Source of the DNA: Symbiodinium natans
Taxonomy: Eukaryota > Sar > Dinophyceae > Suessiales > Symbiodiniaceae
Assembly: GCA_905221605.1 (NCBI GenBank)
Contig: CAJNDS010002303.1
Location: 182,501 to 246,500, forward strand
DNA: 64,000 nucleotides
Direction: 5' to 3'
Position numbers and translations under genes: made by a program. Shown piece after piece: positions 22,636 through 31,933 of this stretch. Position 1 is the stretch's first letter. The number at the start of each line of letters is the position of its first letter. The notes beneath the pieces are model-generated. The model ran no database searches, was not told the DNA's origin, and saw nothing but the letters and a program-made list of their open reading frames with translations.

Positions 22636-23314
22636 CCCGCAAGGCACTGCAAGGGCACGAGATCTCAACAGGGAAAACGACACCACAGGGGACATGCAGC
22701 TCTGCGGCTGCCGGAAACTCACGGAGCAAGGAACACAACGCTCAGGGAGCACTCAACTGCACAGCTGGCGACTTCACGGAGCGAAAGCTGTGCCGAAGTC
22801 GGGAAGGGTGCTTCGAGGCTGTACTGGAGCCTTATCATCGGAAGGGACTTGCTCTTTAGTATTCCTTGGCACGATTGGCGAGAAACGTCCAACCGCTCTT
22901 TATTGGAGGTGTCCAACATTCCCAAACGACAGCTGAGAAGTCCGATAGCTGCAATGGCAGAATGTCAGGGAGGCTCGTGAGACGGTTCGAGCTGCACCAG
23001 GCTCCACGACCGCCGAAAAGACAGCGCACAAGGCAGCGTCCCTAACTGAAACCTCCGCAGACAGAGTCCTGCAGTCCAACAAGCAAGGCATGGAAGACCG
23101 AACCGCACCGACTTGGCTGCACATCAGTTTGACAACTCCCCGCTTACGCCTGCGCAAAGGCTCGGCCCACTCGGACGGCGAGATCAGTAGCAGGGCTGCT
23201 TGAGTTCAGTCTGGGTCTTGTCTGCAAATCCTGCACGGCGGAGGCACAGCGCACGGGCCTGCCGGTGCCTGCAAGACGCTCGGAGGATCAGCCTCCCACG
23301 CAGCCTTCAAGACA
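22636..23314 (+). repeat. 1.17-kb tandem repeat, copy 2, left part
   Basis: Nearly identical to 21462-22131. It carries an extra ~9 bp near 23110 and is interrupted after ...TTCAAGACA by the YR retrotransposon. It resumes at 32205. Confidence 0.85.
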
Positions 23315-23506
23315 TTGTTCCTCCACTTGAGGCGAAGGGTCGGGTGCAAGCGCGATGCGCATAAAGTTTCATGACTAAACATCACCACAGCAATCACTCA
23401 CAAACAGCATCTGACGCGCTCTCTCTTTTGTGCAGGATGGAACGGACCCATGCATATCAGCAGCAGGATGCATCACCCAGCACGTTGATCCGGGCGAGTC
23501 ACCCCT
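23315..23506 (-). repeat. Split direct repeat B, terminal copy
   Basis: 192 bp, identical by eye to 24017-24208. It begins at the element terminus TTGTTCCTCC and contains a small CCTC/GAGG stem at the end. Confidence 0.9.
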
Positions 23507-23745
23507 GGTGAAACGAGTGAATCCAGGCACATAGTGCCCACGTAGTGGCAGAGCCTTTGTCAAGATTTAATCGGACTGACAAGAGAATTGTCAGTGGCAA
23601 GCCAGCGCCAGCGGGCGGCAAAGCAGTTTCAGCAAGTGCTGAGGTATTAGAGGGACCTAAACCCTAGGGAACACAACCACACAAGGAGCCGGGACAGACA
23701 CGGGCAACCGGCGATTAGGGGAAATTTTGGGACGTGGCGGGCGGG
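23507..23745 (-). other. Spacer between repeats B and A
   Basis: A 239-bp unique segment between terminal B and internal A, with no ORF. It contains a short hairpin CTGACA/TGTCAG near 23577-23595. Confidence 0.6.
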
Positions 23746-24016
23746 CATCAAAAATTTCACGATCCGGTCTCGAGCAACGCAGAGCAAACAATGCCCAATC
23801 AATTGGAAAGATGTCAAATCTGCAAGGGCTTCACCACACTCAAATTTGCCAAGTACCGCATGCCAAATCAAATCACTTTCAAGCAGAGTTTTTCGAAAAC
23901 ACCCACAAAGCTTTTCCACAAGTTGCCAAAGGCCAGCATCCAACGTTCCAAGGAGCGCCCACCCACCCCCCCCGACTCAAGTAACGGAACAATCCCCCCG
24001 GGAGGACCCGGGTAGT
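23746..24016 (-). repeat. Split direct repeat A, internal copy
   Basis: 271 bp, identical by eye to 31934-32204. It ends in CCCGGGAGGACCCGGGTAGT, where two CCCGGG boxes 4 bp apart could be recombinase half-sites (inference). It abuts internal B directly. Confidence 0.9.
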
Positions 24017-24208
24017 TTGTTCCTCCACTTGAGGCGAAGGGTCGGGTGCAAGCGCGATGCGCATAAAGTTTCATGACTAAACATCACCACAGCAATCACT
24101 CACAAACAGCATCTGACGCGCTCTCTCTTTTGTGCAGGATGGAACGGACCCATGCATATCAGCAGCAGGATGCATCACCCAGCACGTTGATCCGGGCGAG
24201 TCACCCCT
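24017..24208 (-). repeat. Split direct repeat B, internal copy
   Basis: Identical by eye to 23315-23506. The A/B junction at 24016/24017 is the two element ends joined, as a circular intermediate would look. Confidence 0.9.
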
Positions 24209-24254
24209 CCCGCAGGCGTCCGGAGCGTCGTGCCCCTCCTTCCTGCAATCAGTT

Positions 24255-26477
24255 TCACCACGAGGTTCTCTCCGCCAATTTCTGCTTCTTCGAACTCTTC
24301 ATCTTAGGACCTGAAGATGCCCGTGCCAAAGACTTAGCTTCAAGGAAATCCTCGTGAGCCGCGGCAAGCTCTCGCATAAAATCCATCGGAATGTCGTCCC
24401 AGCTAACCTTGACCCTCTGCTCACTGTCAAACAAGGCAAAGTTTTCGTTAGTCAAATCATCCGCCTCGACATTAGTCTCCCGCGGCCGCCAGACCAACTT
24501 CATCTGAGCTCCATGCGGCTGCAGAGTTGCAGTGACTTGCATCAAGATGCCAAGAAGTGGTCACGAGGCAGAAGAACCCCGGGCCTGCGCCTGAGGGGTC
24601 GCCTGATTGTCCGTGCCACCAACCAGCACAGCATCAAAGGTATCCCCGAATGCACGTGAACCCTCAAGCAACCCGAAAGCAACCAATGCGACATACGATG
24701 CAAGCAGCTCAGCAGCCGTCGAGGCCCACTGTGATTCTCCATTCGGCTTAAACAACCATGGTGCCTCCGACGGGGAAAGGGCAAGAGAGAACCAAGGGGC
24801 CTTCCGGACAATTCCCTCCTTGCCCAACAGCCAGCCACCCAGGACCACACGATTCGGAGCACATTTGGCATCGGTGCGAAAGGCCTGGCGAGAAGCCCGC
24901 CAGTCTACAACAGGCCGCACCAAGCGTCCACGATCCTGCAGCTGACGCCTCACGAAGATCAGGCACAGATAAACCAACACAGGCATTCGAACCGCCGTGC
25001 CTCGGGCGAGGACAGCGCACCATGAGTGCAAGGGGGACAAGAATGGCTTTATCCAAGTCAGCAAGCGAGCCACAAAGGACAGCCTCCCAGCGAGCTCGAT
25101 CACCGACCGCCCCACCACGATCCAATCAGCCTGCTCGGCTTCCAGAATCCACTTGACCAACCACGAGCACCTCCGCTCGGAGATGCCAGCCCTCCAGTCA
25201 GTGTATGAGATTTCATATCCCACAAAATCCACAACAGTACCACCCCGAAACTTACGATAGGCAAACGGCGTGCCAACCAACTCGTAGGCAGCCAGGCACA
25301 TCCACATCGTGAGGAATTTGTGTTGTCCAGCAGTCAAGAGGTGAAGATCATCCGCAAACACGACTTGCATCTGCCAAACGGTCAGCATGACCCTGTGCAC
25401 CCAACGGCCTATGCAGCCGAACAAGCGGGACCAGTGATAGGCCGCAGAGGAAATCCCAAACGTGCCGACGGTATTTACCCAAACCGTACGCGCCTCACTG
25501 CGTGCCTTGCATCCAAGCTTGGCCCAATCGGCACGGCGGATTTTGGTCAAGCGGTGAGCCTGAGCGATATCTGCAGAAATGCAGAACACTGCCTCTTTAG
25601 ATTCCTGCCCCAAAGCCACCGTCTCAAGGATTTCATCCGGCCCCGGCATTTCCAAGCGATCGAGTATCTTGATACGATTGTTCAAACCAATGCCATGAGT
25701 CCCGTCGTGCAGCGGACGGATGTCGCCATTCGGTTTAAGTAAGGCACCCATCGATGCCACCAGCAACGTGTCACCATACTCTGCCCGCAGGGCAGGTTCC
25801 GTGCTCGGGATCATGCGACCGGCCCGCTCTTCCGCAGCAAAATGTTCTTCAAGCTTATCGGCTGAAAGCTCCGCAGACTCATAGTTATTCATGATCTGCT
25901 GGAAAGGGGTGACATCCAAGGTCCGCTCCTTCACACGCTCCCGGTACACCTGCGGCGTACGCGGCAAAGGGACCTCGTCACCCAGTGGCACGCCCGTCGC
26001 AAAGCACTCCTCCCCTTGTGTGAGACATGCCCAATCTGGATCGCCCAGCAACTTCAAGGACTGCGACAACAAGTGCAACAAGAAAGGCTGGCGCTCTGGG
26101 ACCTGCAAAGCCAGATCCGGGTCTGGCAGCATGCTTGCAACCTGCTGCCTCAAACGCTGCACGCCCTGTTCACTAAAGGGGGACGACTTCATCCTTCCGA
26201 CAGCCAGTTGCAAAGCAGCCTTGCGCAAGTCACCAACCTCCTCTAGCACAAAGTTCCGGATCGCCCTTTGCACCCGCTCAGCATGCTGCCACTCCTCTCG
26301 ACTTGAGAGCATGCCTCGCTGTTCCGGACGCCAGCGCCCCGGAGAGCACAAGCCGAACCCATCAACAAACATGCGCCCTTTCGGGTGATTGCGGCAATTA
26401 ATGGGCTGACCAAAACAACGACTCGTGGCCTGATCGAAGACATCACTCTCTTCCTCTGCCTCCTCCCAGTCCGACAT
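24255..26477 (-). CDS. Reverse transcriptase-RNase H of the YR element, one in-frame UGA
   Basis: ATG at 26475-26477, 16 nt after the upstream ORF's TAG. RT palm motifs are clear: motif A SADIAQAHR (D303), motif B GISSAAYHW (about 341-349), motif C FADD (374-377). RNase H follows with D536 (TDAK), E590 (AAELLA) and D623 (GTDNQA). The frame is closed by a UGA at 24561-24563 after residue 638. The same frame then continues for ~95 codons and holds the last RNase H block (WRPRETNVEADDLTN, final Asp) before the stop at 24255. From memory of related RNase H domains, the UGA sits where a Trp is usual (between a Ser/Lys and PLLG). It could be a fresh TGG-to-TGA mutation, an assembly error, or a read-through codon (the next base is C). 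RT of this type copies the element RNA; RNase H removes the RNA strand. Confidence 0.85.
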
Positions 26478-26493
26478 GTCTGCAATCCCAAAA

Positions 26494-28128
26494 CTACCCG
26501 GCTAAACCTGAAGGGGAGGAGGAAACCCCAACCGCGGCGGGAGCAGGACTAGCCACCGGGGCAGCGTTATGAGGTCCCGTCGCCCTTTCCTTATCAAACC
26601 CTAAAAGCCCACCAACCTTAGATGCAAGGGGCGTCCCCGCATCGGCGACAGGACCCGAGGGCTCCGTTAAGGTCACTGCTGTATCACCCCGGGCAACGCC
26701 AGCAGTGACTGACGGCGGGAGCAGAAAGCCCAATTGCGAAAGCAAGGACAGCGAGCTCACATCAAGAGCCTGCAGTTGGCGGACGCAGTAGCCAACGAGC
26801 ACCACCCGAGAACCTCCAGACCAGGGTTCAGTCTGATGAAAGCGCTCCCAAGCTCGCAGAAGCTGTGGTGCCTGAGCGACATCCAAGAGGATCCCCGGAC
26901 ATGGCGTCCCATGCACCGTGCGCCAGACATCCCCATTCTGATCCTGCTGCCAAACCTGGCCATTGGAGAACGTCGAAAGTGCCAGCAGAAGATTTGGATA
27001 GGGGGCATTATGTGAATCCCGATGCATCTGTGTGGCGGCATCCACAAAGACCGCAACAGAAGAGAAGATCTGGCCTGGAAAAGCATGGCGGAGCAAAGCG
27101 CAGAGGACCCGAAGGGTGGCCGGGAATTCGCGGCAGGACCTACGAAGGCCAACAACTCCCCCTTTGCAGTAAGCCCCGCCAAAGAAGGCTTGCCCAGCCG
27201 CAGTCTGAGCACTGACATGCGGGGCCTCCAGTGGCAAGAGGGTTATCAGCGCTTCAGCATCGTGTGGCGCAGGGGGCCTGTCCTGTTGCAAGAGAAACGT
27301 AGCAAACTGTTCAGCAGCATGCTGTTCCGGACCATCTGTGCCAAAGGAAGCAGAAAGTGCCGAGGCAACCAGGTCAGCAAGAAAGGCACAAAGCGGGGAT
27401 GGATAAGCTTCAGTACCTGCAGTGCGCCACTGGCCCGATGACCAACCAGCCCCCGGTCCGTGATGGTGATCACACCGAAGGATGGGCCCTGCATATGTGC
27501 CATCTTCCTGAAAGGAGGGCCAAGAAGACCCAAAGACGCGAGCCCCAGGCAGATTCGATGCCAAGCGAGTAGGTTTTGGAGTATTTGCGGAGTAATCGCA
27601 CTGGCGGAGGCCCCAACAAGGGGCGTCGCCCACTGCAGTCCGGATCTGAGGCCATTGCCAAATGCTTGCTGGGTCATCGCCATTGGGCAGACGACCCAGA
27701 TCTTCCGGATGTTCAAGCAACCAGAAATGCCCCAGCGAAGACATGAGTTGAATCATAGCGGCACACTGCTCAACGAAGAAATTATGCTCTTGCACCAGTG
27801 CGCGGTGCGATGCAGACAACCAAGGAAAACCAAACGTATGAAAGCGGGAGCGCAGTGGTCGGGGTCCGGAGCCATCCGGCCGAGATCTATATCGGGCGCG
27901 ACTGAAAGTGGAACATGGAGGTGACAAGATCACCACATCCCAAGCGCCCGAACGAATTTCCCTTTCCAATGAATCCCAGAGAGCCTTTTGAGAAAGGTCA
28001 GACTTAGTTCCATCCCGACAAATGTCAATTTCACGCAAATTCAAAGTGAAACCATGCACCTCAGCCAAGCGACGCAAGTGTGTTGCGAGGTCTCCGTCAC
28101 GAGGCTTGCCAGCAAACAAGTACAGCAC
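26494..28128 (-). CDS. C5-methyltransferase-like / 2OG-Fe(II) dioxygenase-like fusion
   Basis: 544 codons. The N-terminal half resembles cytosine-C5 methyltransferases: a motif-I-like LYLFAGKPRDGD at the very start, SPPCSTFS with candidate catalytic Cys72, and LEHPEDLG (139-146) in the place of the E-N-V/E-x-P motif. The C-terminal half has the 2-oxoglutarate/Fe(II) oxygenase signature: HRD (H369, D371) as metal ligands, H431 as third ligand, and R441 ten residues on as the 2OG-binding Arg. The tail (~460-544) is low complexity. There is no ATG before residue 125. The frame is the gag frame, separated from it only by UGA at 28135-28137, so the product is probably a gag-MT-dioxygenase readthrough protein. 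Family knowledge suggests methylation and oxidation of DNA; the substrate here is inference. Target-recognition motifs of true DNMTs are not evident. Confidence 0.7.
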   Translation of the reverse strand: MLYLFAGKPRDGDLATHLRRLAEVHGFTLNLREIDICRDGTKSDLSQKALWDSLEREIRSGAWDVVILSPPCSTFSRARYRSRPDGSGPRPLRSRFHTFGFPWLSASHRALVQEHNFFVEQCAAMIQLMSSLGHFWLLEHPEDLGRLPNGDDPASIWQWPQIRTAVGDAPCWGLRQCDYSANTPKPTRLASNLPGARVFGSSWPSFQEDGTYAGPILRCDHHHGPGAGWSSGQWRTAGTEAYPSPLCAFLADLVASALSASFGTDGPEQHAAEQFATFLLQQDRPPAPHDAEALITLLPLEAPHVSAQTAAGQAFFGGAYCKGGVVGLRRSCREFPATLRVLCALLRHAFPGQIFSSVAVFVDAATQMHRDSHNAPYPNLLLALSTFSNGQVWQQDQNGDVWRTVHGTPCPGILLDVAQAPQLLRAWERFHQTEPWSGGSRVVLVGYCVRQLQALDVSSLSLLSQLGFLLPPSVTAGVARGDTAVTLTEPSGPVADAGTPLASKVGGLLGFDKERATGPHNAAPVASPAPAAVGVSSSPSGLAG

Positions 28129-28134
28129 CGAAAG

Positions 28135-29487
28135 TCAGCTCTTCGCGCCAGCTCCATCTGTTGCCCGCGAAGCACCATGATGCTCCATCCAATGCTGCCA
28201 AGTGGGATGTGGTTTGCCGCAGCCGCGGACCTGACAGCAATGTACCATGCCACAGCTCCCGTCGCAGCCGGCCCCACTATAAGCAAAACAGATGAGCCGA
28301 TTGTCGGGCGTGCGAGTCACAAGATCACCACCCTTGCGGTCCTTGCCCTTCTTGCCCGACTTTGCCTCCTTGCCCTTCTTGCTACCCTTAAAGTCGCCCT
28401 TGCGATTTCCTTTCTGCCACTTGTCCCAGGGTTTTCCCCAGGCTGCTTCAGATTCGCCACCGGGTTGCCAAGGACGTTTCCAGGCGGGCTCACTGCGACC
28501 TTGAAGCGCAATGGGGGACACAAAGAATTGCTCTTTCAACTGAGCATTCCCTTGAACCTCTGCTAATGTATCCACCAGTGCTCGCGACTCACGGAAGGCC
28601 TTCTTGACAGCTTCGCGACGCATCTCATACTCGTATGTGAGCAGCACCTGCCACGGAGGACGAAGTGGTTGTTGATCACCTTTGCCCTTTCCCCCGGGAG
28701 TCGGGACTTGCATCAAGTAGACTTTGTCCCCCAACAAGTAATTGACATAGTCGAGCCACACTGCTGGAGTCATGCCACGAAACATGGCCTGGTTCCGATA
28801 CTTGCTAGCCAGGAAAGTCCACATGTTCGCCTCAACGCGCAGGACAGTACGGAGCTCCTCCGTATGAGCAGGCAGACTTCCTTTGGCTTTCTGACGAACG
28901 ATGCGAACATGTCCAGTCGTGTCCACACTGGTTTGAATGCCTTGAGTTTTGGCCCGCTTCTTTGAGATCACCTCCGAAAGCGGTGAAGCCGCCACTTCAC
29001 CAGATTCGACCTCCTCTATCTTGGCTGACAAGTACTCCTCCGAAGGCTCGTAGGTCTCTTCAATGGATCCATGAACAGCTTCGAAAGCTGCCCGCATAGC
29101 CTGCTTCTCTGTCTGGGTCACTGGCCGCACCACACCTAAGACCCGCGCTTCTGCCTTGAGAGATGCCTCCTTGCCAGCATACTCCTTGGAAGCTTCCCAA
29201 GCAGCTACCACAGAGGCCACCACGGCCCGGGAAGCTTGATCCGTAGCATCCAGAGTGTGATCAGTCCGAAGAGCAGCCCGAACTTCCGCCCTTGTATCAG
29301 CATAACTCGCAAAGCGTCTCACAGTACGAAAGTTGATGCTCAAGCGGTATTGCAAAGGCAGAGGCACCCCGCACTCCTGGAAGATATGCCGCAGATCCGA
29401 TGCCACCTCCACATCCAGATACCGCAAAGCCGCTGCCTCATCGATGCCATTGGGGTAATCGAGCGGACCGGGCGCGCCCCCCGCCAT
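28135..29487 (-). CDS. Gag-like protein with CCCH zinc finger
   Basis: 450 residues from ATG at 29485-29487; the open frame extends 18 codons further up without an ATG. The N-terminal and middle regions are acidic/helical with no named domain. The region from about residue 345 is Lys/Gly/Trp-rich. A CCCH finger follows near the C-terminus (C-x7-C-x3-C-x3-H), continuing as CQVRGCGKPHP. Nucleic-acid binding and particle assembly are the expected gag roles. The same finger with the following C-x-VRGC-x-HP block occurs in the decayed element at 35160-35270, which supports homology. The terminal UGA is followed by C and an open frame into the methyltransferase ORF. It lies 297 nt downstream of the recombinase stop. 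Confidence 0.8.
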   Translation of the reverse strand: MAGGAPGPLDYPNGIDEAAALRYLDVEVASDLRHIFQECGVPLPLQYRLSINFRTVRRFASYADTRAEVRAALRTDHTLDATDQASRAVVASVVAAWEASKEYAGKEASLKAEARVLGVVRPVTQTEKQAMRAAFEAVHGSIEETYEPSEEYLSAKIEEVESGEVAASPLSEVISKKRAKTQGIQTSVDTTGHVRIVRQKAKGSLPAHTEELRTVLRVEANMWTFLASKYRNQAMFRGMTPAVWLDYVNYLLGDKVYLMQVPTPGGKGKGDQQPLRPPWQVLLTYEYEMRREAVKKAFRESRALVDTLAEVQGNAQLKEQFFVSPIALQGRSEPAWKRPWQPGGESEAAWGKPWDKWQKGNRKGDFKGSKKGKEAKSGKKGKDRKGGDLVTRTPDNRLICFAYSGAGCDGSCGMVHCCQVRGCGKPHPTWQHWMEHHGASRATDGAGAKS

Positions 29488-29784
29488 GCCTGTGGTATCA
29501 CTAACTGCAGTAAAACGGACAAACTCAAAAGAAACCTTCAACTACACCACCAGAGCTAGCGAAGGGCCCTGATTTACAACACATTCCAGCCATCCTGTGA
29601 CTGCACTGAGCTACATCTCAGTCCCTTGCTCTTGATCACATCGGCACATCTTTCATTCGTGCTCGCAACGAGCAACGTGCCTCCACCATTCAACTCAATC
29701 ATTCCGCCCTTACGAATGCAAGCAAATGCAACAGCCAACAACACTTTACGACTCAGCGCGCAAATCACCTTCCGAAGCACTACA
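29488..29784 (-). other. Spacer between recombinase and gag ORFs
   Basis: About 297 bp with no supported gene. It may carry the gag leader or a splice-leader acceptor, but I see no definite signal. Confidence 0.5.
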
Positions 29785-31854
29785 CTAGCTCGAATCATCC
29801 AAGTCCGGAACTTCCGCCGGTCCCGGAGGCTCCCCCTGTCCATCATTCCCCGGAGCCAGCGAATCTTCCGATCCACTGCTGGAAGACTCCTGCGCCGCAG
29901 ATATCTTAGGCTGGCAGAGTTTGCAGATCGCATCAGCAATGCCCTCCGAGATCTTTGACACTCCCACAGTCTCCATACAGCGCTCTTGTCGAACTGCACA
30001 GGCCTTGGAGAGATGCAAACGGCGGAACCCGGAGCGAGAAATTGTCACGAAGAACGGCATGTCCGGAAGCGAAGATTCTTCTTCCCCAGCATCCTTATCT
30101 TCAGCAGGCAACTCAGCTTCCAGGCGTCCCCGCGAAATCTCGTAGCGCTCGGGACCCACCGCCAGCAAGGGGTGAACACCTCCGAGCTTCCACGTGTCAT
30201 CGGTCCACTCGAGGACCTGATGCCACATAATCACTTGAGTGCCATCCTGCCCGGCTGCATCGGCAAAAGACTGGATAGACTGAAAGAGCTCCTCCTCAAT
30301 CAAACCACCCTCTGCAGTCCCTTCTACCAAAGATTTGCAAACGAAGTTCTGTAGTCCCTGCACGATCTGCCGAGCAGTTGTAAGATAATCCAAAGAGCCG
30401 CCTTGCGAGCATCTCCAACGTCCAAGGAAATCGCACTTTGATTTGTCCGCACCCAGCGAGAGTGCCCATGTTGGCAGAGTATGCCGCGCAGAATGACCTG
30501 TCCAATACGCGGCCACCGACCCAGGCAACAGCTTCGTGGCACTTGTTCCCCAAGTGCCCTCGCGGCACAGGGGCACCCGAAGCTCCTTATGCAATCGACG
30601 CAGAAGTACAGCCAGATCCTGAGCCTCCACATACGAAAATCCAACATTCCAGGATTCATCCATCGCTGGACATAAATAATCCCGCGACCAGTGCAGCTCA
30701 GCCGTCTGAAGCAAGCGGTACCCCTCCAAGAGCCAATCGAAACCACTCAAAGAAATCACTCTTGACACATATCCTTGCAGTTCGCCAGTACGCCGGCCCG
30801 GTCCACTGGTCTTTGTCCGGCGCAGAATGAACTTCAAGCCGATCTGCGACAGAGTGACTGAAAATGGATCAATGTGTTGCACATCATCGCACCTCATAGT
30901 CGACCAAAGCATGAGCAGCTGCACAAACGCAAGAAAACGTAGCCCCGCAGGAAGAGTAGCCCTGCAGACCGTCAGCTCACATGACAACACCATAGCCACA
31001 GTAAGCACAGGCGCCTTCCTGACCGGCAAAGCCACTGTTTCGAGCTCTTCAGTCCAGGACTGGATCGTGCTCAAAAGCAGTTGATCCATCGAAAACCTGC
31101 TGCTTGCTGGCACCTGCCCAACACTCTCAAGCACTGATAAAGCTGCCATAAGCGAAGATGGTACAGTCTTTCCCATTGGCTGAATATCATGTCGCTCAGT
31201 GAGATACTTTACAAAGCGATCAACTCCTCCCGGCCAGCTTTCGCCGAAGGTAATCTCAAGCCACGAATGAAACTTGCGCCATGCCAGAGCACGATTGCGG
31301 AGCGTCTTCCCACGCCGAGTGCCGAATAGCCGACACCATGCTGCCCGAGGATTGGGCAAAGCAGCCACCCTAGCAGCGCAAGGCAGTCCAGCTTCCTCAA
31401 TATACTGCGCAAGCACAAGAGCCCATTTCTCGCGCAGCAGAGCCTCACGGTTCTCGCCCTGCGCGCCATGAATCAGCTTCCGTTGTCGGATCGACTTCTG
31501 CAGTACCTCCAAAGCTAGCGCCGGACTACCAAGCACCAGGCCACTGAAAATCTCCTCTTTGCTTCGCTCCCGACGTGGGAACTTGACTGGCCTACGTGGG
31601 ACCACCTCTGCTACTTGCCTGGGAAGCGATACACGTCGTTCCACCGATGCACGCCAATCCAGCAGCCGCCGAACCAGCCGATTTAGCTCGTCAGCAGGAC
31701 GAGTGCCACCGAAGAACTCCAGCAGCATCTGGCTGCATTCTTCCTCATCATCCCAGGCAGCCACAAACTGAAATGGCCCAGAATAAAACTTGCATACCTC
31801 ACGAAAGAGATCGCCATCTAACGTGTCAAGCCCATACCAGTGCACGTCAGACAT
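29785..31854 (-). CDS. Tyrosine recombinase of the YR element
   Basis: 689 residues, ATG at 31852-31854. An N-terminal region of about 170 residues is unassigned. The helical core-binding part is about 170-300. The catalytic domain shows R321 (STMRCDDV), K348 (RRTKTSG), the H-x-x-R box at H454/R457 (TGHSARHT), W480 (LGRW) and the nucleophile Y490 (DYLTTAR). This is the complete R-K-HxxR-W/H-Y set of the family. The C-terminal ~190 residues hold an acidic Ser/Glu tail and a Cys/His patch, paralleled in the decayed element. It should integrate a circular DNA copy, leaving no target duplication, which fits the observed ends. It is the first ORF after terminal repeat A, only ~80 nt from it. Confidence 0.9.
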   Translation of the reverse strand: MSDVHWYGLDTLDGDLFREVCKFYSGPFQFVAAWDDEEECSQMLLEFFGGTRPADELNRLVRRLLDWRASVERRVSLPRQVAEVVPRRPVKFPRRERSKEEIFSGLVLGSPALALEVLQKSIRQRKLIHGAQGENREALLREKWALVLAQYIEEAGLPCAARVAALPNPRAAWCRLFGTRRGKTLRNRALAWRKFHSWLEITFGESWPGGVDRFVKYLTERHDIQPMGKTVPSSLMAALSVLESVGQVPASSRFSMDQLLLSTIQSWTEELETVALPVRKAPVLTVAMVLSCELTVCRATLPAGLRFLAFVQLLMLWSTMRCDDVQHIDPFSVTLSQIGLKFILRRTKTSGPGRRTGELQGYVSRVISLSGFDWLLEGYRLLQTAELHWSRDYLCPAMDESWNVGFSYVEAQDLAVLLRRLHKELRVPLCREGTWGTSATKLLPGSVAAYWTGHSARHTLPTWALSLGADKSKCDFLGRWRCSQGGSLDYLTTARQIVQGLQNFVCKSLVEGTAEGGLIEEELFQSIQSFADAAGQDGTQVIMWHQVLEWTDDTWKLGGVHPLLAVGPERYEISRGRLEAELPAEDKDAGEEESSLPDMPFFVTISRSGFRRLHLSKACAVRQERCMETVGVSKISEGIADAICKLCQPKISAAQESSSSGSEDSLAPGNDGQGEPPGPAEVPDLDDSS

Positions 31855-31933
31855 TCACCCAGTGAAGCATCAACCAGACAGAACTAGCAGTCTCAGCGCC
31901 ATGACTAGCGCCGAAGGTCTATGCTCCCTCTCA
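31855..31933 (-). promoter_or_regulatory. Leader between repeat A and the recombinase ATG
   Basis: 79 bp with no ORF. With repeat A it is the only place for a promoter or RNA start; no TATA-like or spliced-leader motif is recognised. Confidence 0.3.
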
